Shown here in pieces: positions 1-6,072 of a stretch of DNA of 10,050 nt. The notes under the pieces were generated by a model. That model was not told the origin of the DNA. It did no database searches and worked only from the letters and a program-made list of their open reading frames with translations. Every line of letters begins with the position of its first letter. Position 1 is the first letter of the stretch. The DNA is from Oscillospiraceae bacterium (lineage in GTDB: Bacteria; Bacillota; Clostridia; Oscillospirales; Acutalibacteraceae), in NCBI GenBank assembly GCA_029012165.1, contig JAQXLO010000133.1, positions 1 through 10,050 of the forward strand, written 5' to 3'. The position numbers and the translations under genes are program-made.

Positions 1-1412
1 TCGGAGGTGTGCCAGTTGAGCGCCTCACAGCCGTATTCACTGATGCCGATCGCCTTTTGCGGATACGCCTTGTGGAACTTGTCCAGCCACTCGCCGTTCA
101 TCTCCGTGGTGCCGCCGTACCAGCCGAAGTAGTGGTTGTAGGAAACGATGTCGGGGATGTGGACGTATTCGCTGTGGATGTCGCACATGGTCAGCACCGC
201 CATGGTGGTGACCCTTGTTTTGTCCAGCCGGTGCACCAGATCGTTGAGAATGCGGTGGTTTTGAATCATGGATTCGTCCTTGGCGCCGTTCATGGTGATC
301 TCGTTGGACAGACCCCACGCCACAATGCAGGGATGGTTATAGTTTTGCACGATCAGCTCCTTCATCTGGGAGACGGTGTTGTCCAGACCGTTCGGCATAT
401 GGCGGGAGATGTAGGGGATCTCCGCCCAGATCACCAGACCCCGTTCATCGCACAGGTCGTAGAATGCCTGGGCGTGCTGATAGTGCGCCAGACGAATGGT
501 GTTGGCGCCCACCTCGCAGATCAGGTCGATATCCTCCTTGTGGTGTTCGTATTGCAGGGCGTTGCCGATGTGCGGCCTGTCCTGATGGCGGCAAACGCCA
601 CGCAGGGGGTATTCTTCGCCGTTGAGGATAAAACCCCGTTCGGGGTCTACTTGGAAGCTGCGGCAGCCGAACCGTGTGCAGACTTTGTCCGCTTCTTCGC
701 CGTCCGACAGGAGGATCGCCTCGGCTTTATAGAGGTACGGATCTTTGCGGCCGTGCCAAAGATGCACGTTTTCTATCGTAAAGGTCACTTCGGGATTTTT
801 GCCCGTCACCGTTTCTTCGGCGATGACGGTTTCCCCGTCGAGAATGCGGAACTGTACCGTACCCTCGCAGAACGCCTGCACCGTCACATTCGCATTTTTG
901 CCCTGCACTGCCGGGGTAACTTGGATGCCCGGCGTGCCGCAGTAGTCCAGCTCGAAGTGGTTTTCGGGGACGGAAATCAGGAAGACGTCCCGGTAGATGC
1001 CGCCGTAGAAGGTGAAGTCCGCCGTCTGGGGATATACCCGGTCGTTGGGGGCGTTGTCCACCAAGACGCAGAGCAGATTTTCCCTTTGCACGGCGGGAAT
1101 CTGTACACGGAAGGTGGAATAGCCGCCGTCATGTTTGGTGATGCACTCGCCGTTCCAGTACACTGCGCAGGAGGAATTGACGCCGTCAAATTGCAGATAG
1201 TGTACCGTGCCCTGTGAAAACAGTGCGTCGTCCAGGGATTTTGCAAACCAGCACTGCCCTCGGTAGTAGTCGTTGCCGCCGTCCTGACCGTCCTCGCCGT
1301 TCCAGGTGTACGGCAGATCCAGCTGTTCCCAGTCCGTGGGCAGCGCCGCAGGCAGGCTTGCATTTTTGGAGAACCGCCAGTCCTTGTTGAGAAGTTGAAC
1401 ACATCTTGCCAT
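1..1412 (-). CDS. Glycoside hydrolase family 2 (beta-galactosidase/beta-glucuronidase-like), 3' end outside window
   Basis: Retaining exo-beta-glycosidase that removes terminal sugars from oligosaccharides. About 470 residues are visible and the frame runs open through the left edge. The order fits GH2: an N-terminal jelly-roll sugar-binding domain (about 1-165, with WNGEDGQDG and YYRGQCWF), an Ig-like domain (about 170-265), then the TIM barrel starting near GVCRHQDRP (272) and IRLAHYQH (about 306). The acid/base is Glu371 in GLSNE and the nucleophile is Glu459 in ISEYG. Their 88-residue spacing is normal for the family. The ATG at 1412 has GGAGG seven bases upstream and its own promoter. 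No signal peptide is seen, so it is probably cytoplasmic and acts on imported glycans. HYQH replaces the common HYPH. Substrate (galactoside, glucuronide or other) cannot be settled from this part. Confidence 0.93.
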   Translation of the reverse strand, partial: MARCVQLLNKDWRFSKNASLPAALPTDWEQLDLPYTWNGEDGQDGGNDYYRGQCWFAKSLDDALFSQGTVHYLQFDGVNSSCAVYWNGECITKHDGGYSTFRVQIPAVQRENLLCVLVDNAPNDRVYPQTADFTFYGGIYRDVFLISVPENHFELDYCGTPGIQVTPAVQGKNANVTVQAFCEGTVQFRILDGETVIAEETVTGKNPEVTFTIENVHLWHGRKDPYLYKAEAILLSDGEEADKVCTRFGCRSFQVDPERGFILNGEEYPLRGVCRHQDRPHIGNALQYEHHKEDIDLICEVGANTIRLAHYQHAQAFYDLCDERGLVIWAEIPYISRHMPNGLDNTVSQMKELIVQNYNHPCIVAWGLSNEITMNGAKDESMIQNHRILNDLVHRLDKTRVTTMAVLTMCDIHSEYVHIPDIVSYNHYFGWYGGTTEMNGEWLDKFHKAYPQKAIGISEYGCEALNWHTS

Positions 1413-1439
1413 TTTCTTTCCTCCGTTCCATTTTTTGAC

Positions 1440-1468
1440 ATTGTATCATTTTTTTGCAAAGGGTTCAA
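1440..1468 (-). promoter_or_regulatory. Promoter of the GH2 gene
   Basis: Read on the minus strand, a -35 box TTGAAC (1463-1468) and a -10 box TACAAT (1440-1445) are separated by 17 bp. The -10 is preceded by TGA, giving an extended -10. It lies just downstream of the terminator of the neighbouring operon, so the glycosidase is an independent transcription unit. No operator-like palindrome was seen here. Confidence 0.72.
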
Positions 1469-1474
1469 GCGTTC

Positions 1475-1515
1475 ACAAAAAGAAAGATCGGGAGCGGTGT
1501 GGATCCGTTCCCGAT
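1475..1515 (-). terminator. Rho-independent terminator of the yhhN-trhA-beta-helix operon
   Basis: An 11-bp stem with one G-T pair (arms 1505-1515 and 1487-1497, 7-nt loop) is followed on the minus strand by a T-rich tract of the form TCTTTCTTTTTG (1475-1486). It starts 19 nt after the beta-helix stop codon and isolates the GH2 promoter from upstream transcription. Confidence 0.82.
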
Positions 1516-1534
1516 GGGCAAAGCGAAGCGGTTG

Positions 1535-2665
1535 TCAAAGGCGGATAAATGCCAGTTCCACCAGCCCAACCAAACGCAGGGCAAGGCGCAGCAGCAGCGG
1601 AAGGTTCTGCGTATAGGAGAGGTAGACGGCGTTTGCGCCGGTGGTGTCCTGTACGGTCGGATTCGAGATCACCCCCGTACCGCTGCTGCCGCCGGTCAGG
1701 AGCATATAGTTGTTCTTTTCACTCGGCAGATCCGCAGTGAAATTTGTCAGCACAGAGTTAAACTGCTTGTCTGCACGAAAGGCGATGTGGGTATCCCCGT
1801 CCGAGGAATACCAGTAGCAGAAGCAGTCGTGGAAGATGCTGGTGCGGTTGGTGGTCGTGCGGAAGGCTGTGCCGAACTGGTCGCTGTAGCAGAAGTCAAA
1901 CCAGTTTGAGCCGCCTTCGTCTAAAAAGCCGCAGCTGTTTACATAGTCGGTATAGTCCGAATAGTACAGCGGATGGATGTTTTGCAGATGATTGCCCGAG
2001 CTTTTCACCTGAACGCCCGTATAGACATAGCCGATGCGGATGTTAGACAGCGTGTTGTCGTAGCCCTCGATGAGGATGCCGATGCTGTCGGTGGTGCCGG
2101 TGCCGATGATATTCAGAGAATGGATATCTGCATCGGAGGAACCGCCGTTGGCGCCGTACAGGATGTGCAGACCCACCACCGTGTGCTTGATGGACACATT
2201 GCGCACCATCGTCTCTCTGCCGCCGTCTATGGAGATGCCGTCCGCAACGCCGCTGCCGTCGATGATGCCGCCCTCGAAAGAGTAGTTGCTGCCGTTGGTG
2301 TGGGTGTCATTGGCCGGGTAGATGGCGCCCAGACGCACCACGGCCTGTCCCGGTTCCCAGTCGCCTGTCGCTTTCAGGACGGCGAAGTCTGCCAGCTTCA
2401 GGGAGACGCTTCTCCTCGGGTCGGCAGGCGTGCAGAGCGGTTTAGATACCATGTACTCGCCGTCGGCGAAGAACAGGGTGCGGTTCGGGTTGTCCTCGAT
2501 GAGCTGCTGCAAGGCGTCGGCAACGTCCTCGCCCGTGTTCGGTGCAACGAAGTCCGCAACGTTCAAATAAACTTCGTCCATAGCAAAAGCGCCAAGGGTG
2601 AGCGCAGACAGCATACAAATCACCGCCAGAAGCAGCGCCGTCGTTTTTTTCAGAGCGGTTTTCAT
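1535..2665 (-). CDS. Secreted right-handed beta-helix (pectate-lyase-fold) protein, function unknown
   Basis: A 376-residue exported protein. Residues 1-28 form a typical signal peptide: Lys-rich start, hydrophobic core LLLAVICMLSALTLG, and AFA cleavage site. Residues 34-80 resemble the N-cap of pectate-lyase-superfamily proteins (VADFVAPNTGEDVADALQQL, then FFADGEYMV). From about 125 to 345 there are irregular beta-helix rungs (GGIIDGSGVADGISIDGG, NVSIKHTVVGLHI, LSNIRIGYVYTGVQV). The fold is shared by lyases, hydrolases, epimerases and non-enzymatic binders, and no catalytic set is recognised. The last 22 residues are a Leu-rich, slightly basic tail unlike the rest. The ATG at 2665 was chosen over upstream in-frame codons because it starts the signal peptide and has GGAGG eight bases before it. 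It lies 19 nt after trhA and is probably the last gene of that operon. It could act on surface or dietary glycans. Confidence 0.82.
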   Translation of the reverse strand: MKTALKKTTALLLAVICMLSALTLGAFAMDEVYLNVADFVAPNTGEDVADALQQLIEDNPNRTLFFADGEYMVSKPLCTPADPRRSVSLKLADFAVLKATGDWEPGQAVVRLGAIYPANDTHTNGSNYSFEGGIIDGSGVADGISIDGGRETMVRNVSIKHTVVGLHILYGANGGSSDADIHSLNIIGTGTTDSIGILIEGYDNTLSNIRIGYVYTGVQVKSSGNHLQNIHPLYYSDYTDYVNSCGFLDEGGSNWFDFCYSDQFGTAFRTTTNRTSIFHDCFCYWYSSDGDTHIAFRADKQFNSVLTNFTADLPSEKNNYMLLTGGSSGTGVISNPTVQDTTGANAVYLSYTQNLPLLLRLALRLVGLVELAFIRL

Positions 2666-2684
2666 CCGGAAGTCCTCCTTTTGT

Positions 2685-3368
2685 TTATAAAATTGTATCG
2701 TAGTACCGATACGTTCCCAAAAAAATGATCCAGTTGCCCGCCAAAACGAACAGGTGAAACAGGGCGTGAAAGTAGCGAACCTTTTTGCCCACGAAATAGA
2801 TTGCCGCCCCGACGGTGATGCAGATGCCGCCGAGGATAACGGCGTGCAGGAACGCACGGTCGGCGTCACCGCCCGCATTCACCGAGCGCATCCCGAAAAC
2901 GGCGATCCACCCGAGCAGCACATACATAAAGATCTGCGGAATATTGAACCGTTTCAGGTCCATGAAGGTAAGCAGAATCCCTGCCGCCGACAGAATCCAA
3001 ATCAATACGATAAGACTGACGGACAGTGTGGGAGCGGCTTGGTAAACGTGTGCCAAATAGAATGCCGTTACGTTGCCCGAAATCATGAGATAGATGTTCG
3101 AGTGGTCAAGTGCACGTGCCACCTGCTTATGAAATCCGGGCTTCAGCCCGTGGTATACGGCGGAGGTCGCAAAGACCAGCAGGGTAGACAGCAGATAAAT
3201 CACGGTGGAAAAGCTCTGTACGCCGCTGGCTCTCCCATTCTGTAAGCGCAGGAGAAAAAAGGCGCCGACAAGATACATCGGTACGCCGATGGCGTGGGTG
3301 ATGCTGTTGATCCTGTCCTCGGCAGGGGAATAGTCGGGCAGCGGAATATTCTTCAAATTAAAAATCAA
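2685..3368 (-). CDS. trhA: Hemolysin III / PAQR-family membrane protein
   Basis: A 227-residue seven-helix membrane protein of the hemolysin-III (TrhA/YqfA/YplQ) branch of the PAQR superfamily. Bacterial members are linked to membrane-fluidity homeostasis, and the hemolysin name is historical. The family metal site is intact: Ser69 and His73 in SAVYHG, Asp88-His89 in LDHSNIYLM, and His201 and His205 in HALFH. The N-terminal signature EDRINSITHAIG (17-28) is also present, and the length is typical. The start is a TTG at 3368 with AAAGGA seven bases upstream. No in-frame ATG is available and the nearby upstream ATG is in a frame that stops at once. It lies 22 nt after the lysoplasmalogenase-like gene and 19 nt before the beta-helix gene, so the three are probably co-transcribed. 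PAQR members have been proposed to be ceramidase-like hydrolases, so a lipid-hydrolase role is possible but unproven. Confidence 0.92.
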   Translation of the reverse strand: MIFNLKNIPLPDYSPAEDRINSITHAIGVPMYLVGAFFLLRLQNGRASGVQSFSTVIYLLSTLLVFATSAVYHGLKPGFHKQVARALDHSNIYLMISGNVTAFYLAHVYQAAPTLSVSLIVLIWILSAAGILLTFMDLKRFNIPQIFMYVLLGWIAVFGMRSVNAGGDADRAFLHAVILGGICITVGAAIYFVGKKVRYFHALFHLFVLAGNWIIFLGTYRYYDTIL

Positions 3369-3375
3369 AATCGCA

Positions 3376-3381
3376 TCCTTT
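3376..3381 (-). promoter_or_regulatory. Ribosome binding site that sets the TTG start of trhA
   Basis: On the minus strand AAAGGA lies seven bases before TTG at 3368. This supports a non-ATG start, which may keep translation of this gene below that of its neighbours with ATG starts. Confidence 0.6.
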
Positions 3382-3390
3382 CCGTTTCAC

Positions 3391-4053
3391 TCACCGTGCG
3401 AGCATCAGCATACCCTGCGTGATCAGCAGCTCCCCCAAAACATAGGTGAGCATGACCGTGAAATGTCTGCGGAACACGAGGTTTTTATTTTTGTGGTAGC
3501 GCACGAGGAACAGGGTGCAGTCGGAGACGAAGAACAGTACCGCCCCCGCATACGCCACGGCGGCGCCCCACGACCGATCGCACAGCAGCTGCATGAGGGC
3601 AAAGACATTCATCGTACTGTTGCACAGCAGATATACATACATCGGCACGAGCATCATTTTCGGTGTGGACGGCGTCAGGGAACGGATGATCCATGCCGAG
3701 ATGCCGTAGTACACCAGCGCCGCCGGGATCACCGCCGCCCAAAGGATATGGTGAAAATCCACCTGCCGTGCGTACACGGCGATGAACAAAAAGTGCGTAA
3801 ACATAAAACTGATGCCGCCCATGACGAACCACCTGTTGCCCTTCGGCATCAGCAGGACGTCCCCCAGCCAGCTGGTCGCCAGCGCCGCAATCAGCAGTGC
3901 GGAGGGCGATTCGGCGGCGAAGAGGTAGTACAGCAGGAGAAACAGCAGCAAAAGCGGCTTTGTGCGCCTGCGCTTTTTGCTGTCGTCCCAAAAGGAATCC
4001 CAAAGGTGCCACACCGTCGCCACGGACAGCAGAATCAAAAACAAGTATTGCAT
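3391..4053 (-). CDS. YhhN/TMEM86-family lysoplasmalogenase-like membrane protein
   Basis: A 220-residue polytopic membrane protein with about eight hydrophobic helices. TMEM86 relatives hydrolyse the vinyl-ether bond of lysoplasmalogens to release a fatty aldehyde. Family landmarks are TKP (31-33) at the start of a helix, SWLGDVLLM (61-69), GGISFMFTH (79-87), Tyr-rich helix YVYLLCNSTM (139-148) and GAVLFFVSD (170-178). The two membrane aspartates, Asp65 and Asp178, correspond to the conserved acidic pair thought to form the active site. The length matches bacterial members. ATG 4053 has GAGGAG five bases upstream and a strong promoter. It is first in the operon with trhA and the beta-helix gene and divergent from a TetR regulator. 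Many anaerobic clostridia make plasmalogens, so the substrate is plausible, but activity is inferred from family only. Confidence 0.87.
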   Translation of the reverse strand: MQYLFLILLSVATVWHLWDSFWDDSKKRRRTKPLLLLFLLLYYLFAAESPSALLIAALATSWLGDVLLMPKGNRWFVMGGISFMFTHFLFIAVYARQVDFHHILWAAVIPAALVYYGISAWIIRSLTPSTPKMMLVPMYVYLLCNSTMNVFALMQLLCDRSWGAAVAYAGAVLFFVSDCTLFLVRYHKNKNLVFRRHFTVMLTYVLGELLITQGMLMLAR

Positions 4054-4075
4054 ACTTTCTCCTCATTTCATGAAC

Positions 4076-4104
4076 ATTCTAATGGAAGGAATCCTGCAAG
4101 TCAA
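4076..4104 (-). promoter_or_regulatory. Promoter of the yhhN-trhA-beta-helix operon
   Basis: On the minus strand TTGACT (4099-4104), a 17-bp spacer and TAGAAT (4076-4081) form a near-consensus vegetative promoter. The predicted start near 4069 gives a leader of only about 16 nt, just enough for the ribosome binding site. The -35 overlaps an imperfect palindrome described separately. Confidence 0.78.
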
Positions 4105-4116
4105 GAAAAACTTGTC
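4100..4116. promoter_or_regulatory. Candidate TetR-type operator over the operon -35 box
   Basis: GTCAAG and CTTGTC arms flank a 5-nt A-tract; five of six arm pairs are complementary. The element covers the -35 of the lysoplasmalogenase promoter, where a repressor would block RNA polymerase. A weaker related palindrome, TGTTGATTTTTGAACA (4146-4161), covers the -35 of the regulator's own promoter. Assignment to the adjacent TetR protein is an inference from position. Confidence 0.35.
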
Positions 4117-4147
4117 ACCGCCACCGTGTGCAATTTCGGACAAAGTG

Positions 4148-4176
4148 TTGATTTTTGAACAGATGTGTGCTATACT
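4148..4176 (+). promoter_or_regulatory. Promoter of the TetR-family regulator gene
   Basis: TTGATT (4148-4153), a 17-bp spacer and TATACT (4171-4176) with TGC immediately before the -10 (extended -10). The predicted start near 4183 leaves a short leader with GAGGTG (4189-4194) eight bases before ATG 4203. It is back-to-back with the minus-strand promoter. Confidence 0.75.
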
Positions 4177-4202
4177 TTCCGCAGAAATGAGGTGCATATG
4201 CA

Positions 4203-4763
4203 ATGGCAAATGTTCGCAATGACCGTCGGGTCAGCTACACAAAAATGGTGCTGAAAAATGCGCTGATCGAGCTGATGCAGGAGAAACACATCGGCAAGAT
4301 CACCATCAAGGAGATCTGCGAGCGTGCAGATATCAATCGAGGCACTTTTTACACCCACTACACCGACCAGTTTGACCTGCAAAACCAGATTTTTGAGGAT
4401 CTGCTCTCGAGAATCAGCGCCTATATGGATCAAACACCCTACGCCTCCGGCACGCCGGAATCCATGACGATGCTGACGTGTATTTTCCGCTTCACCTATG
4501 AAAACCGTCAGCTGGTCAAGCTGGTGTTCAGCGACCACAGCACCATCCATTTGCAGGACGAGATCCTGCGCTTCCTTTCGGAAAAAAAGATTTTCCGCAA
4601 TTTTCCCGTCCGCAAGGAGATGGAGGGCTATCTCTACCGCTACATCGCCTACGGCTGCGTGGGCATCGTGCGCGAATGGCTCGAAACGGGTACCGACTCC
4701 CCCGAGACCATTGCCGAGCTTGTTATGCAGCTGACCGAAAAGGGCTTTTCCGCCTTTGCCTAA
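4203..4763 (+). CDS. TetR/AcrR-family transcriptional regulator
   Basis: A 186-residue one-component regulator. The N-terminal TetR DNA-binding domain is clear: helix 1 around 13-27 (TKMVLKNALIELM), then the helix-turn-helix ITIKEICERADINRGTFYTHY (33-53), with the typical GTFYTHY recognition helix. Residues 60-186 form the all-helical dimer and ligand domain; the segment YIAYGCVGIVREWLETG (147-163) resembles the C-terminal domain common in Firmicutes TetR proteins of the DhaS-like group. The ligand is unknown. It is divergent from the lysoplasmalogenase-trhA-beta-helix operon with overlapping control DNA, so that operon and its own gene are the likely targets. Another ATG at 4196 is in a different frame and is not used. 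It ends at a terminator shared with the convergent membrane protein gene. Confidence 0.92.
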   Translation: MANVRNDRRVSYTKMVLKNALIELMQEKHIGKITIKEICERADINRGTFYTHYTDQFDLQNQIFEDLLSRISAYMDQTPYASGTPESMTMLTCIFRFTYENRQLVKLVFSDHSTIHLQDEILRFLSEKKIFRNFPVRKEMEGYLYRYIAYGCVGIVREWLETGTDSPETIAELVMQLTEKGFSAFA

Positions 4764-4820
4764 AAAACGCAATTCCCTTGCCGAGGACAGTTCTCCTGCC
4801 CGGCAAGGGATTTTTTATGG
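4764..4820. terminator. Bidirectional rho-independent terminator
   Basis: Perfect 10-bp arms (4774-4783 and 4801-4810) enclose a 17-nt loop that has a smaller inner pairing (AGGA/TCCT). The right side has a T6 tract (4811-4816) for the plus-strand regulator, and the left side has A6 (4762-4767), which reads as T6 on the minus strand. It ends both convergent genes, and the TAA of the minus-strand gene lies inside the T-tract. Confidence 0.9.
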
Positions 4821-5486
4821 ATTGTCGGTTTGCTTCGTGCCGAGCAGACGGTTCAGCGGTGCACGCAGATATCGGCTGAACAGTTTTACGGTCGTGCCCG
4901 TGAGCAGTGCGGCGATGACCGTGCCCTCCCGGATGCCCACGATCTTTCCGTGGAAGAACAGCAGGGACAGTACCAGAGACGCCAGCACGCAGGAGATGTC
5001 AAAGAAGATTTTCACGTTGCCGAATTCCTTGTGTGTCGTGTCGGAGACGGCTTTTACAAAGGCTTCGCCGGAATTCATAATGACGTTTGCGATCACCGCC
5101 AGAGCGATGCCGAAGCCGAGCACTGCCGTGCCGAGGACGACCATCCCCAGCCGAACGGGATAATGGTTCACAGGGATAAACCGTACCAGCCACATTCCGA
5201 AGTCCGTGAACCAGCCGAACAGAAAGGACAGCGGCACCTGCAAAAGCTGGATGGGCTGAAATTTTTTGCGCAGCAGGAGGATCTGCCCGAGAATCAGCAG
5301 ACAGTTCCACAGGATCAGCCATGTGCCGATGGAGACGGCGTCGAAGCGGGCGTTCAGCACGTTGGCGACCGAGGAGATCGGCGAAATGCCCAGCTCGCCC
5401 CGTTTGGTGAGCGCTACGCCCATCGCCGAGAAAAACAGTCCGAGAATAAACAGAATATATCGTTTGGCAGTTTCGGTTTTGCGCAT
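4815..5486 (-). CDS. YczE/YitT-like (DUF6198-type) integral membrane protein
   Basis: A 223-residue membrane protein with about five to six hydrophobic helices. The N-terminus, KRYILFILGLFFSAMGVALTKRGELGISPIS in two parts (9-22 and 23-37), is the signature of the YczE/YyaS family: first helix, then Gly-Val-Ala and a LGISPI loop. Further helices cover about 56-73, 84-104, 112-137 and 160-178; the GVI-type segment GIREGTVIAALLTGTTVK (184-201) is also family-typical. Function is not established; B. subtilis YczE affects antibiotic production and some members lie next to regulators. The ATG at 5486 has GGGG nine bases upstream. It is monocistronic with its own promoter and converges on the TetR gene. 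No residues point to a transported substrate. Confidence 0.83.
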   Translation of the reverse strand: MRKTETAKRYILFILGLFFSAMGVALTKRGELGISPISSVANVLNARFDAVSIGTWLILWNCLLILGQILLLRKKFQPIQLLQVPLSFLFGWFTDFGMWLVRFIPVNHYPVRLGMVVLGTAVLGFGIALAVIANVIMNSGEAFVKAVSDTTHKEFGNVKIFFDISCVLASLVLSLLFFHGKIVGIREGTVIAALLTGTTVKLFSRYLRAPLNRLLGTKQTDNP

Positions 5487-5512
5487 GTATCCTTGCCCCT
5501 TTCACAGCCGCA

Positions 5513-5533
5513 CAAAAAAGGTGCTGTACCTTT
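5513..5533 (-). terminator. Small terminator-like hairpin in the leader of the YczE-like gene
   Basis: On the minus strand AAAGGT, a 5-nt loop and ACCTTT form a 6-bp stem ending in a run of six T (5514-5519). It lies between the predicted transcription start (about 5536) and the ribosome binding site. The stem is weak with only two G-C pairs, so it may be an attenuator or chance. Confidence 0.25.
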
Positions 5534-5542
5534 CCTGCGCAA

Positions 5543-5571
5543 ATCATACCACATCTCCGCCCCGCAGACAA
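5543..5571 (-). promoter_or_regulatory. Promoter of the YczE-like gene
   Basis: On the minus strand TTGTCT (5566-5571), a 17-bp spacer and TATGAT (5543-5548) with TGG directly before it (extended -10). It lies between the stop codon of the broken heptose gene and the membrane protein gene, so the latter does not depend on read-through. Confidence 0.68.
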
Positions 5572-5619
5572 GCCAAAAAGTACGGGCTGTTGAAGGATCG
5601 GAAAAAAGCAGGGGAGGCG

Positions 5620-6072
5620 TTACACGGGCGGGAGGGAGGCGGCGAAGGCGTACAGGTCGGAACTGCTGTGCAGCAAAACGGGGGTGCAGCCGGCACGGCG
5701 GCCGGCCTGAACGTCCCGGTCGGAATCGCCGATCATGTAGGATTCTTGCAGGCTGATATGCAGATCCTCCGCCGCCTGCAGGAGCATACCGGGGGACGGT
5801 TTGCGGCAGGCGCAGGGTATTTTGTATTCCGGCCGTTCGCCTGCGAACCCCTTTTCGGGATGGTGCGGACAAAAATAGATGGCGTCCAGATAGGCACCCT
5901 CTTTGCCCAGCAGGGTTTCCAGACGGTCATGCACGGTGCGCAGCTGCGCTTGCGTGCACATCCCCTTGGCGATGACCGGCTGATTGGTGATAAGGACAGT
6001 CAAATATCCCTTGCGGTTCAGCGTTGTAATGGCTTTTGCGGCGCCGGGGAGAAGCTCGATCTGCTCCGGCTT
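5620..6072 (-). CDS. GmhB-like HAD-IIIA phosphatase domain (C-terminal fragment of the fusion)
   Basis: About 150 residues in the downstream frame. GmhB-type enzymes remove the 7-phosphate of heptose-1,7-bisphosphate. Visible motifs are KPEQIELLPGAAKAI, the motif-II threonine in VLITNQPVIAKG, the zinc loop CPHHPEKG with CACRKP, the motif-III lysine in CRKPSPGML and the motif-IV acids in MIGDSDRD. Motif I lies upstream in the other frame as LDRNGTLN (codons 6096-6116), where the usual second Asp of DxD is Asn (6105-6107). This piece alone lacks the nucleophile; a TTG at 6003 is the only likely start and would cut the domain further. TAA is at 5620-5622. No terminator was found before the next promoter. 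Confidence 0.78.
   Translation of the reverse strand, partial: KPEQIELLPGAAKAITTLNRKGYLTVLITNQPVIAKGMCTQAQLRTVHDRLETLLGKEGAYLDAIYFCPHHPEKGFAGERPEYKIPCACRKPSPGMLLQAAEDLHISLQESYMIGDSDRDVQAGRRAGCTPVLLHSSSDLYAFAASLPPV

Noticed and set aside
9..1217. Long plus-strand open frame (402 codons) opposite the GH2 gene
   Set aside because: It has no recognisable domain and is the antisense shadow of a strongly supported glycosidase; GC-rich third positions keep the complement open.
2666..2878. N-terminal extension of the beta-helix protein by 71 codons
   Set aside because: It overlaps the trhA coding sequence in another frame. The inner ATG at 2665 has a perfect ribosome binding site and begins a signal peptide.
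5580..5622. T-run after the stop of the broken heptose gene as a terminator
   Set aside because: The T6 tract is there on the minus strand, but no inverted repeat precedes it.
4830..5756. Plus-strand 308-codon open frame opposite the YczE-like gene
   Set aside because: Composition is rich in Gln, Arg and His as expected from antisense of a membrane protein, and there is no supporting ribosome binding site or homology.
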